Shown here: positions 15,263-23,448 of the stretch, one piece after another
How the letters are laid out: every line of letters starts with the position of its first letter
Numbering within the stretch: the first letter of the stretch is position 1
From: Nocardiopsis_B mangrovi
Lineage (GTDB): Bacteria > Actinomycetota > Actinomycetes > Streptosporangiales > Streptosporangiaceae
DNA length: 64,000 nucleotides
Reading direction: 5' to 3'
Assembly (NCBI RefSeq): GCF_042653925.1
Contig: NZ_JBHSFQ010000031.1
Location: 1 to 64,000, forward strand
The notes under the pieces: model-generated
Told to the model about the DNA's origin: nothing
Seen by the model: the letters and a program-made list of their open reading frames with translations, nothing else
Database searches by the model: none
Made by a program: the position numbers and the translations under genes

Positions 15263-16252
15263 GTGCACGCGATCCGGCTGTACGAATTCGGACCCGCGGA
15301 GAACCTGCTGTACGAGGAGGTCCCCGACCCCGTTCCCGGCGAGGGCCAGGTGCGGGTCGACGTCGCGGCGAGCGGCGTGCACGTCGTCGACACCCGGTTG
15401 CGCGAAGGACCCGTCGGCGGCCCCTTCCCCGCGCCCCGCCTGCCCACGGTCCCCGGACGGGAGGCCGCCGGAGTGGTCGGCGCGGTGGGGCCCGGGACCG
15501 ACCCGGAGTGGGTGGGCCGCAGGGTCGTCGTGCACTTGGGGGCCGCGGGGACGGGCGGTTACGCCGAGCGGGTCGTGGCGGACGCCGCGTCGCTGCACGT
15601 GCTGCCCGACCACGTGGCGGCCGACACCGCCGTCGCGATGATCGGCACCGGGCGCACGACGATCGGCATGCTCGACCGGGCGGCCCTGAATCCCGACGAC
15701 GTGGTGCTGGTGACCTCGGCGGCGGGCGGCATGGGCAGCCTTTCGGTACAGGCCGCCCATGCCATCGGGGCGACCGTGGTGGCGCTGGCGGGCGGGGCGG
15801 CCAAGACGGCGCTCGCGCGGCGGCTCGGCGCGGACATCGCGGTCGACTACCTCGACGGCGACTGGCCCGCGCGGGTGCGCGCCGAGCTCGGCGACCGCGA
15901 GGTGACGGTCGCGCTCGACGGGGTGGGCGGCGACACCGGTGCGGCCGTTCTGGGGCTGCTCGGGGGCGGCGGGCGGATCGTGCTGCACGGATACTCCGCC
16001 TCGGCCGGGGAGCCCACCCGGCTCACGACCGCCGACCTCGCCGAGCGCGGGCTCAGCGCCGTCTGGGCGGTCGGCCCGCACATCGTGCGCCTGGCGGGCG
16101 GCATGCGCGCGCTGGAGACCCGGGCGCTGGCCGAACTGGCGGCGGGCCGGCTCGTCCCGCCCGTCACCGCGTTCCCCTTGAAGGACGCGGCGCGGGCCCA
16201 CACCGCCCTGGAGAACCGCGAGACGACCGGCAAGGTCGTCCTGACCTCCTGA
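15263..16252 (+). CDS. NADPH:quinone oxidoreductase, zinc-independent MDR family
   Basis: A 329-aa medium-chain dehydrogenase/reductase. The GroES-like N-terminal half (MHAIRLYEFGPAENLLYEEV, VPGREAAGVVGAVGPG) is followed by the Rossmann motif AAGGMGSLSVQAA near residue 155 and the C-terminal KDAARAHTALENRETTGKVVL typical of quinone oxidoreductases. The structural-zinc Cys cluster is absent. It probably reduces quinones with NADPH. The GTG start has AGGAGG ten bases upstream. The promoter has the geometry of a MerR/SoxR-activated promoter, fitting a redox-stress role. Confidence 0.93.
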   Translation: MHAIRLYEFGPAENLLYEEVPDPVPGEGQVRVDVAASGVHVVDTRLREGPVGGPFPAPRLPTVPGREAAGVVGAVGPGTDPEWVGRRVVVHLGAAGTGGYAERVVADAASLHVLPDHVAADTAVAMIGTGRTTIGMLDRAALNPDDVVLVTSAAGGMGSLSVQAAHAIGATVVALAGGAAKTALARRLGADIAVDYLDGDWPARVRAELGDREVTVALDGVGGDTGAAVLGLLGGGGRIVLHGYSASAGEPTRLTTADLAERGLSAVWAVGPHIVRLAGGMRALETRALAELAAGRLVPPVTAFPLKDAARAHTALENRETTGKVVLTS

Positions 16253-16469
16253 CGGAGCCGTCCGACCGCGGACCGACCGGGACGGAGGCGGTCGGGGGGC
16301 ACCGCGACGGGCCGGCGGGCGGGACCCGCGGGCGGGCGTTCGGCGCGTCGGCGGTGTCCCCGGGGACGGTGTGGCGTAGCAAGGATCTGGCGCCTTGCCG
16401 GAGCCGCCCGTGCCGACGCCCGGGTGGCCCTCCGCCGGTGCCGCGCACCGTCGAGGAAAGGGGAGCCGC

Positions 16470-17822
16470 GTGGACGGGCACTACGACGCGATCGTGATCG
16501 GCATGGGGCCGGGGGGCGAGGTCGCGGCGTCGCGGCTGGCCGCGCAGGGCAAGCGGGTCGCCGTGGTCGAACGGGAACTGGTCGGCGGGGAATGCGCCTA
16601 CTGGGCCTGCATCCCCTCCAAGACGCTGCTGCGCCCGCCCGAGGCCCGCGCCGGGGCGGCGGGGGTCGCGGGGCTCTCGGCACCGCAGCCCGACTGGCAG
16701 GCGATGCGCGCCTACCGCGACACCATGATCCGCCACCTCGACGATTCGGGGCAGGTCGACGGCTACCGGAACCAGGGCGTCGCGGTCGTCAAGGGCAGCG
16801 GCCGGATCACCGGGCGCGACCCGTGGCGGGTCGAGGCCGAGGACGCGGTGCTCACCGCCGACCACGTCATCGTGGCCACCGGCTCCGCCCCGATCCGGCC
16901 GCCGGTCCCGGGCCTGGACGAGGTCACCGTGTGGACCAACCGCGAGGCCACCACCCTGAACGAGATCCCCGGCCGGGCGGTGGTGATCGGCGGCAGCGCG
17001 GTCGGCGTGGAGCTGGGGCAGTTCCTCGCCCGCATGGGCACCCGGGTGACGCTGCTCCAACGGGGCCCCTTCCTGATGAACCGCGAGGACCCGCGCATCG
17101 GCGCGCTGACCACCGACCTGCTGGCCCGCGACGGTGTCGACGTCCGCACGGGCAGCGAGCCGCGCCGGTTCTACCGCGACGGCACCGACAGCGTGGTCGA
17201 GCTGGACGACGGCGCCCGGATCGCCGCCGACGTGGTGCTGCTGGCCACCGGCCGCCGGCCGCGCACCGAGGGCCTGGGGCTGGAGGAGGCGGGCATCGAG
17301 GTGGGCGCCCGCGGTCTGGCCGTCGACGAGCGGTGCCGGGTGGCCGAAGGGCTGTGGGCGGTCGGCGATGTCACGGGCGTCGCCCTGTTCACCCACGTCG
17401 CGAAGTACCAGGGGCGCGTGGCCGCGGACAACATCCTGGGCCGCGACCGGGTGGCCGACTACGCGGGCGTCCCGCGGGTGGTGTTCAGCGACCCTGAGAT
17501 CGCCGTCGTGGGGCTCACCGAGGGCCAGGCGCGCGACCAGGGGCTCGACTTCGTCACCGCGGAGGTCGACCTGGCCGCGATGCTGGCCCGGCCCTGGACC
17601 TATGCCACCGAGCCCGAGGGCCGCATGGGCGTGCTCGCCGACCGCGAGCGGGGCGTGCTCATCGGCGCCTGGGCGGTCGCCCCCCTGGCCGGGGAGGTCA
17701 TCCACACGGCCGCCCTGGCCGTACGCGAGGCCATCCCGGTCGGCCGCCTCGCCGACGGCATCGCCCAGTTCCCGACCTACAACGAGGGCTACCTCCTCGC
17801 GGTGGAGGCCCTCAACCTGTGA
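16470..17822 (+). CDS. FAD-dependent pyridine nucleotide-disulfide oxidoreductase
   Basis: A 450-aa flavoprotein of the dihydrolipoamide dehydrogenase/mercuric reductase family: FAD motif IVIGMGPGGEVAA, redox-active disulfide GECAYWACIPSK (CX4C), NAD(P)-binding VIGGSAVGVELG and the second FAD motif WAVGDVTG. At the position of the catalytic His-Glu dyad (HPTxxE in lipoamide dehydrogenase) it reads QFPTYNE, so the His is replaced by Phe and only Glu remains. It is therefore unlikely to be a classical E3 subunit; the substrate is unknown. GTG 16470 is chosen for its GAAAGGGGAG site, although the frame is open to 16395. Confidence 0.88.
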   Translation: MDGHYDAIVIGMGPGGEVAASRLAAQGKRVAVVERELVGGECAYWACIPSKTLLRPPEARAGAAGVAGLSAPQPDWQAMRAYRDTMIRHLDDSGQVDGYRNQGVAVVKGSGRITGRDPWRVEAEDAVLTADHVIVATGSAPIRPPVPGLDEVTVWTNREATTLNEIPGRAVVIGGSAVGVELGQFLARMGTRVTLLQRGPFLMNREDPRIGALTTDLLARDGVDVRTGSEPRRFYRDGTDSVVELDDGARIAADVVLLATGRRPRTEGLGLEEAGIEVGARGLAVDERCRVAEGLWAVGDVTGVALFTHVAKYQGRVAADNILGRDRVADYAGVPRVVFSDPEIAVVGLTEGQARDQGLDFVTAEVDLAAMLARPWTYATEPEGRMGVLADRERGVLIGAWAVAPLAGEVIHTAALAVREAIPVGRLADGIAQFPTYNEGYLLAVEALNL

Positions 17823-17934
17823 CGGCGCGCGCCCGTTGCGGACCCGCCGCGGCGGGGCGGTCGGTGTGCCGTCACCGGCACCGGCGGCCCTTCGGCCCCG
17901 GCTGCGCGGCGGACCGGGCCCGCCCGCGAGGGGC

Positions 17935-18237
17935 TCAACCGCGCCAGGAGTCCTCGTAATCGGGGTGGGACTCGTAGACCACCGCCAGGTGCTCCAGGGC
18001 CCGGCGCCAGGCGTGGAGGGCCGCCCAGGAGTCGGCCGCGGGGAGGGCGGCGGCCGGGCCGTGCTCGCCCAGCCCGTTCATGCAGGTGTCATGGGCCGTC
18101 ACGTAGCCGCGCACGATCCGCCGCTTGGCGTCGACGTCGGCGCGGGCCCGCGCGGGACCGCCGCTCGCAGATGACGCCGCGTGCGCCGCCCGCTCGTCCT
18201 CGTCCAAGCGCGCAAACAGGAACTCCACGATCGTCAC
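17935..18237 (-). CDS. DUF6221 family protein
   Basis: A 100-aa protein matching the layout of the actinobacterial DUF6221 family: N-terminal TIVEFLFARLDEDERAA, a central DAKRRIVRGYV segment and the C-terminal LEHLAVVYESHPDYEDSW. The function is unknown; the family is common in filamentous actinobacteria and is all-helical. The start is GTG 18237. It lies alone downstream of the glnH gene on the same strand, about 150 bp away. Confidence 0.8.
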   Translation of the reverse strand: MTIVEFLFARLDEDERAAHAASSASGGPARARADVDAKRRIVRGYVTAHDTCMNGLGEHGPAAALPAADSWAALHAWRRALEHLAVVYESHPDYEDSWRG

Positions 18238-18386
18238 CCGTGCGGTCTCCCTTCATCGGGGTGTCCCCCATCCGACGTTCGTATACCACCCTCGCGTTCC
18301 ATGCGGCGACGCCGACCCGCCCGGACCGGCGCCGAAAGGGGCCGCGAGCCGAACGCACCGGCGTCCGGAGGGGGCGGCGGGGCGGC

Positions 18387-19208
18387 TCAGGAGCAGCCCT
18401 CGAACTGCGGGACGCTGGTGACGATGTCGAGCCCGGTGTCGCCGAACCAGGTGCGCAGCAGCCGCTCGGCCGTACCGTCCTGGTACATGTCGGTGATGGC
18501 GCGGTTGACGGCCTCGCAGCCCGACACGTCCTGCTCGGCGACGCCGATCCCGTACCTCTCATCGGTGAACGGCGCGTTGACCAGCTTGAAGGCGGACCGG
18601 TCCTGGAGCAGGAACCCGGCCAGGATGAGGTCGTCGGTGGACACCGCGTCGGCCTCCCCCTCGGCGAGCATGGACACGCACGCGCTGTAGCTCGGCGCCT
18701 CCACCAGGCGGGCGCCGATCCCCCGCTCCTCGATGATCCGGTCGGCGGAGTTGGACCCCTCACCCTGGCACAGCCGCCGCCCCTCCAGATCGCGCACGTC
18801 GCGGATCGACGTCTCCTCGGCGCGGACCAGGGTGTCCTGGTGGGCGACGTAGTAGGGGCCGGCGAAGGTGACCTCGGTCTTGCGGGCGGGGGTGATGGAG
18901 TACGTGGCGACGACCAGGTCCACCCTGCCCTCCCTCAGGTACTCCTCGCGCTGCGCGGAGGTCAGCGGGACGAAGTCGACGTCCTCGCGGTCGACTCCGA
19001 GCCGCTCGGCGACGTCGAGCGCGACGTCCACGTCGAACCCGGTGAAGGATCCGTCGGCCCCGCGCAGGCCAAGGCTCGGCTGGTCGGCCTTGACGCCGAT
19101 CCGCAGGCTCCCGAGGGAGAGCAGCGACCGGGTATCGCTGAGCGCCCCCGCGCAGGAGCACACCGTCAGGACAGCGGCCAGGGGAAGTGCGAGATCACGC
19201 AACCGCAT
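18387..19208 (-). CDS. glnH: GlnH-like glutamate/amino acid-binding lipoprotein
   Basis: A 273-aa extracellular solute-binding protein. The signal peptide ends in the lipobox TVCSC (Cys19), anchoring it to the outer face of the membrane. The mature part follows the SBP family 3 fold: LRIGVKADQPSLGLRGADG, FTGFDVDVALDVAERLG, VDLVVATYSITPARKTEVTFAGPYY and QDVSGCEAVNRAITDMYQ. In mycobacteria GlnH senses extracellular Asp/Glu and signals through GlnX to the PknG kinase. Here it is the last gene of the same unit, 150 bp after glnX, with no ABC permease nearby, supporting a sensor rather than an uptake role. Confidence 0.88.
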   Translation of the reverse strand: MRLRDLALPLAAVLTVCSCAGALSDTRSLLSLGSLRIGVKADQPSLGLRGADGSFTGFDVDVALDVAERLGVDREDVDFVPLTSAQREEYLREGRVDLVVATYSITPARKTEVTFAGPYYVAHQDTLVRAEETSIRDVRDLEGRRLCQGEGSNSADRIIEERGIGARLVEAPSYSACVSMLAEGEADAVSTDDLILAGFLLQDRSAFKLVNAPFTDERYGIGVAEQDVSGCEAVNRAITDMYQDGTAERLLRTWFGDTGLDIVTSVPQFEGCS

Positions 19209-19358
19209 CGCCGTCTCCTCATCTTCGGGTCGTCGGTCGTGGGGTCGTGGGGGTCGGTCCGGTTCGCCGGGGGTCGTCGGGGAGGTCGGTCGTCGTCGGG
19301 GCCGGGTGGCATCTGGGATGTCGGGGGCGTTCGGTCCGGCCGGCGGGCGGGCGGCCGC

Positions 19359-20864
19359 TCACCGGTACTCGGCCAGCCGCGGGCGGACACCCGCGAGGAT
19401 GAGCACGCCGAAGGCCAGCGTCGACGCGGGCAGCAGCGCCTCCCACCCGGCCACGCCGCGGTCGCCCGCGTTCACCGCGTCGTCGAAGGTCGCCCGGTGC
19501 AGGCTGGTGAGGTTGATCAGCGTCTCCTCATAGCGGTCGAACGCGTCCTGGACCGAGCCCGCACCGCCCATGTGCGCGTCGACCGCCTCGCGCCGCCGGC
19601 CGTCGGCGGCGATGGCGCGCATTTCGCGGTCGGCCCGCAGGAAGCCGTCGTAGGCGCGCAGCACCTCGTGCTGGGCCTCGACCTGGCCGTCGAGGCGGGT
19701 CTCGTCCAACTCGTCGCCGAGGAAGCCCAGGACGCGGCCCCGGTAGCCGGCCCGGTCGGCGACCAGCGAGCCCACCTCGGCGTCGTAGGCGTCCAGGTCG
19801 CCGGGGACCACGCCGCCCGGGCCCTCGACGTAGAGCACCGTCTGCGCGTCCTCGAAGTAGCTCTGGGCGTAGGTGTCGGCGCGCTCGGGGTCGAGCAGCC
19901 AGCGGCTCTGGTCGGCGTTCATCCCGGTGCTGATCGCCTGGGCGCGGGACAGGGCGATGACGGAGTCGAGGCCGTCCTCCTTCGCCGTGCGCAACTGCTC
20001 CGCCTGGTTCTGCAGCATCCCGGTGGCGAGCCCGACCAGGGCGAGCACGCCCGCCGTCGCCGCGGCCAGCGCCGGGTTGTAGCTGCGGCGGAACCGGGCG
20101 CGCAGGAACAGCTGGAGGGCGATCAGCGAAACGACGGCCAAGGTGCCCGAGACCGCCACCCACACCGGGCCCAGCCGGATGTCGGAGCGCCGCTCCTCAT
20201 AGGCGCCGCGCACGGTCGCGCCGCTCTCCAGGGTCAGGTTGTACGCCTTGGGCAGCAGCTCCAGGCGCATCAGATCGGTCGCCTGGCGGTAGCGGTCGAC
20301 GACGCTGGCCGCGGGTTCGCCCGGGCCCGTGCCCGCCTCGTCGTTGAGCAGCCGCGCCTCCGCGACGAGCTGCTCGTAGTCGCCCATGCCGTTGAGGACC
20401 TCCCGGACGGTCCGCTGCTCGGCCGCGTCGCCCTCGGCGAGCTGGGCCGCGTGCAGCAGGGCGGCGTTGGCGTCGTCGCGGCGCTGCTCGTAGCGGCGCA
20501 CCGACGCCTCGCGCCCCGACCCGAGGGCGTGCTCGTCGCCCATCAGCAGGATGTTGGCGACCTGGGCGTCCATGTCGCTGAGGGCGAAGTACAGGTCGGC
20601 GGTCGCCGCCACCTTGGGCCCGGCTCCGTGCCCGATGACCTGGAAGCCCTCGCGCGCCTGGGAGATCGCGACGCTGGTGACCGAGAACAGCGCCCCGACC
20701 GACGCCAGGCACAGGCAGGTCAGCAGCCAGATCCGCACCCGGGTGCCGTACGGCCCGCGCAGCCGGCGCAGGATGCACCGGCGCCGCGGGGGGCGGTCGA
20801 TGCTCCCCCCGGGGGGAGCGGGCCCTTCGGCGACGGCCGCGCCGCCGGTCGCTCCGGTGGTCAT
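19359..20864 (-). CDS. glnX: GlnX-like four-helix transmembrane signalling protein
   Basis: A 501-aa membrane protein with four hydrophobic helices: WLLTCLCLASVGALFSVTS (near residue 45), GPVWVAVSGTLAVVSLIALQ (near 230), AAATAGVLALVGLATGML and a final AFGVLILAGVRPRL. Two long helical extracytoplasmic segments separate them (ADLYFALSDMDAQVANILLMG and ALSRAQAISTGMNADQSRW), as in sensory four-helix domains. In mycobacteria the corresponding protein links GlnH to PknG. It starts 6 bp after the FHA gene, so it is in the same operon. Assignment rests on topology and gene order. Confidence 0.85.
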   Translation of the reverse strand: MTTGATGGAAVAEGPAPPGGSIDRPPRRRCILRRLRGPYGTRVRIWLLTCLCLASVGALFSVTSVAISQAREGFQVIGHGAGPKVAATADLYFALSDMDAQVANILLMGDEHALGSGREASVRRYEQRRDDANAALLHAAQLAEGDAAEQRTVREVLNGMGDYEQLVAEARLLNDEAGTGPGEPAASVVDRYRQATDLMRLELLPKAYNLTLESGATVRGAYEERRSDIRLGPVWVAVSGTLAVVSLIALQLFLRARFRRSYNPALAAATAGVLALVGLATGMLQNQAEQLRTAKEDGLDSVIALSRAQAISTGMNADQSRWLLDPERADTYAQSYFEDAQTVLYVEGPGGVVPGDLDAYDAEVGSLVADRAGYRGRVLGFLGDELDETRLDGQVEAQHEVLRAYDGFLRADREMRAIAADGRRREAVDAHMGGAGSVQDAFDRYEETLINLTSLHRATFDDAVNAGDRGVAGWEALLPASTLAFGVLILAGVRPRLAEYR

Positions 20865-20870
20865 CGCGGG

Positions 20871-21656
20871 TCAGCCCTTCTGGAGAGTGATGACGGTCCA
20901 CGCACCCAGGTAGATGCGGTCGCCGTCGTGCAGCGGCACCGCGACGTCGTGCGCGATCGGATCGCCGGTCCCATTGACGGTGGTCCCATTCGTCGAGCCC
21001 AGGTCGAGCAGTACCCAGCCGCCGTCGGGTGCGGCCAGCAGCATGGCGTGGAGGTGTGAGACAGCGGGGTCCTCCGGAGGGACCCCGAGGTCGATGTCGG
21101 GGACGATCGCGCGCGCGGCGCCGCGCCGCCCCACGTGGATGCGCCTCTTGTTGAGCGGAAGCCGCCGCAGCGCCGGGTGAGCGGGGAAGCGGATCGCGGC
21201 GGGGTCGAGCCTTCCGCGGTCGGCCAGGGCCTGATGATAAGCCGGATCGGCGCCGACCACCGCACGCCAGACGGCGGCCGGATCCGCGCGGCCCGCGCGA
21301 TCGCCGCCGGCCGGATGCGGGGGCGGGCCGCCGCGTGCCCGGCCGGGCGGCGGTAGCGCCGCTCCGGCGTACCCGCTCACCTGCGCCGGCACGCGGGCCA
21401 GGCCGTGGGCGGGCGTGGCGAGTGGTGAGGCGACGGTCGTGTCCAGCTCGGTGAAGTCGAAGCCGCACTCCTCGCAGTAGCGGCCGTCGCGCCCGGTGCC
21501 GCACTCCGGGCAGGGCTGCTCGGAGCCCGCGCCCCGGGCGGACGGTACCCGCGCCCCGGGCGCGCGGAGCAGCGTCGCCGACGCGGGGATCCGCAGCGCG
21601 CAGACGGCGCAGAACCGATCGGTGGCCGAGTCGTGCCCGGCCGGGCAGGTCGGCAT
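20871..21656 (-). CDS. Zinc-ribbon FHA domain protein
   Basis: A 261-aa protein. The N-terminus holds two Cys-rich knuckles (CPAGHDSATDRFCAVC and CPECGTGRDGRYCEECG) likely to bind zinc. A flexible Pro/Gly region follows and the C-terminal ~110 aa form an FHA domain: HVGRRG (phosphothreonine-binding Arg), AVSHLHAML and LDLGSTNGTTVNG. Between ribbon and linker is FTELDTTVASP, a TT motif in acidic context that resembles the N-terminal phosphosite of GarA/OdhI, which PknG phosphorylates (inference). Its place in the pknG operon makes it a plausible kinase substrate or adaptor. Confidence 0.88.
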   Translation of the reverse strand: MPTCPAGHDSATDRFCAVCALRIPASATLLRAPGARVPSARGAGSEQPCPECGTGRDGRYCEECGFDFTELDTTVASPLATPAHGLARVPAQVSGYAGAALPPPGRARGGPPPHPAGGDRAGRADPAAVWRAVVGADPAYHQALADRGRLDPAAIRFPAHPALRRLPLNKRRIHVGRRGAARAIVPDIDLGVPPEDPAVSHLHAMLLAAPDGGWVLLDLGSTNGTTVNGTGDPIAHDVAVPLHDGDRIYLGAWTVITLQKG

Positions 21657-21678
21657 GGTGGGCTCCTCCCTCGACTGG

Positions 21679-23013
21679 CTAGCCCTCCGCGGGGTCGGCC
21701 GCGCGCATGCGCACGGTCCGGGTGGAGTCGGTGTCGAGCGTCATCTCGTCGACCTCGGCGACCGGGGACCGCAGCCGGACGGTCCCGGTCTCGGGGTCGA
21801 CGACGTCGACGACCTTCCGCAGCAGCGCCGCCATGGCCTCGTTGCCGGAGGCGTGCGCCAGGGCGACCGCCCGGCCGAGCCGGGCGGTCGCGGTGTCGGT
21901 GTCGCCCTTCCTGCGGGCGACCAGCCCCTCCCGGACCGCGCGGGCGAGCCGGGCCTGGCCGGTGTAGTGCGCGACGCGCGCGTCGGTCCGGGCCGGGCGC
22001 TCGTCGTCGGACGTCCATTCGGCGAGGATGTCACCGGAGGCGAGGACCCGCTCCCCGGCGACCACGCGCACCCACCCGGCGCGCATCCGCCGCCCGGGGG
22101 GACCGGGCGGCACGACGACGCACACGTGGTAATCGCGCGCCTCGTCGCCCCAGGCACCGAGCGGGTAGTCGCCCACCTGGGTGCCCCGGCCGATGCGCCG
22201 CAGATCCCGCACCGTCGGCGCGACCTGGCGGATGAAACGGACCCGGGCCGCCTGCGGGATCCACAGCCGCAGTGCCACGTCGGCGACGGTCTTGCCCATG
22301 GCGGCCTCGGTCATGGCGCGCACGTCGGCCGCCATGTCGGCGGGGTCGGCGATGATGCCCATGCCGCCCATCAGGGCCGAGGAGATCCGGCGCAGCTCGT
22401 CGACGCTCCACGAGGTGCCCACCCCGCGGCAGTCGCAGACGAAGCGCCCCGCGACCTCTTTCAGCGCCTCATCGAGGCTGCCGGGGAGCTCGTTGTCGAG
22501 GCCGTCGGTGATCAGGATCGCGTGGCGCAGAGCGGGGGTGTCCGGCGCGGCGAACAGGTCGCCGGCCGCCCGCAGCCAGACGCCCATGCGGGTCCCGCCG
22601 CCGGCGGACAGGCCGCGGACCGCACGGACGGCGGCGGCGCGGGTGCCGGAGGTGGCCGCCACGAGGCGGCGTTCGGCCGGGTAGACCATGGCGGCGTCGC
22701 CGCTGCCGGCGATGATCGCGAAGAGCACGCCCTCGCGCAGCGCGGCCACCGCTGCGGCGGCGGCCCGCCGGGCCGCCGCGATCTTCTCGCCGCGCATGGA
22801 CCCTGAGGTGTCGATGATGACGACCTCGGCGGCGTCCGGCGCGGTCGGCGCCCCCGTGAGCGCGTCCGGTCCGGTCACGCCGCGCTCGCCGCGAGCGGGC
22901 GGTCCGGAGGCCGCGATCTCGACGATGGCGTGCACGTCCGTCCCGCCGACCGGCAGAAACCGGTTCTGGTCGACCCGCACCGAGAACACCGGCGCCCCCG
23001 CGTCACCGCTCAC
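21679..23013 (-). CDS. von Willebrand factor A (VWA) domain protein
   Basis: A 444-aa protein with an N-terminal beta-rich part (FSVRVDQNRFLPVGGTDVHAIVEI), then a VWA domain with an intact MIDAS: VVIIDTSGSMRGEK (DxSxS), the Thr in GGGTRMGVWL and ITDGLDNE. The C-terminal third is helical and repeats-like (ARLARAVREGLVARRKGDT) and probably mediates contacts. No signal peptide. VWA proteins with a kinase and PP2C phosphatase are known as TerY-phosphorylation triads; here they sit with pknG. GTG 23013 is chosen for its GGAGGAGGG site; the longer open frame upstream is Arg-rich and implausible. Confidence 0.88.
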   Translation of the reverse strand: MSGDAGAPVFSVRVDQNRFLPVGGTDVHAIVEIAASGPPARGERGVTGPDALTGAPTAPDAAEVVIIDTSGSMRGEKIAAARRAAAAAVAALREGVLFAIIAGSGDAAMVYPAERRLVAATSGTRAAAVRAVRGLSAGGGTRMGVWLRAAGDLFAAPDTPALRHAILITDGLDNELPGSLDEALKEVAGRFVCDCRGVGTSWSVDELRRISSALMGGMGIIADPADMAADVRAMTEAAMGKTVADVALRLWIPQAARVRFIRQVAPTVRDLRRIGRGTQVGDYPLGAWGDEARDYHVCVVVPPGPPGRRMRAGWVRVVAGERVLASGDILAEWTSDDERPARTDARVAHYTGQARLARAVREGLVARRKGDTDTATARLGRAVALAHASGNEAMAALLRKVVDVVDPETGTVRLRSPVAEVDEMTLDTDSTRTVRMRAADPAEG

Positions 23014-23448
23014 GGCACCGCCCTCCTCCGGGCAGCGGCTCTGCCGGGAGCGACGGCCGGTGCGCGACCGCCGCGCGCGGACCGGGGAGACCGCGCTCCC
23101 CGCCTCCCCGCGGGCCGGCCCGGTCGGCTGCGGGCCGCCCCGCAGCGGCGCGATGCCCCGACGTGCGGCACCGGAGCACCGAAGGGCGGTCCCACCCGAG
23201 GAGGTGCCGCCGTATCCGCTCCGACGGGCGGCGGACCGGCACCGGGCTCCCGAGAGCGCCGCCCGCCGCTCCCCGAACCGTCCCGCGCCGGCCCGGACCC
23301 TCGCCCTCCGGCGGCACGGCGGAACCCGCAGGCGCACCGGAGCACCGAACCCCGTCCGGACCTGAGCCCGCCGCTCCCGGCCCGCGCGGCTCACCATCCG
23401 CGGCCGGAGAGCGGGCGCCGGGGCGGGCTGCCGTGCGTGGCGGTGGCA
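23014..23448. other. Gap inside the signalling cluster
   Basis: About 435 bp separate the PP2C stop from the VWA start, although all genes around are tightly packed. All six frames give Arg/Pro/Gly-rich translations without family features. It may contain an internal promoter for the VWA-FHA-glnX-glnH part or a degraded gene; no clear promoter boxes or hairpin were identified. Confidence 0.35.

Noticed and set aside
16470..17822. Dihydrolipoamide dehydrogenase (lpd) of a 2-oxoacid dehydrogenase
   Set aside because: The catalytic His is replaced by Phe and no E1/E2 genes are nearby.
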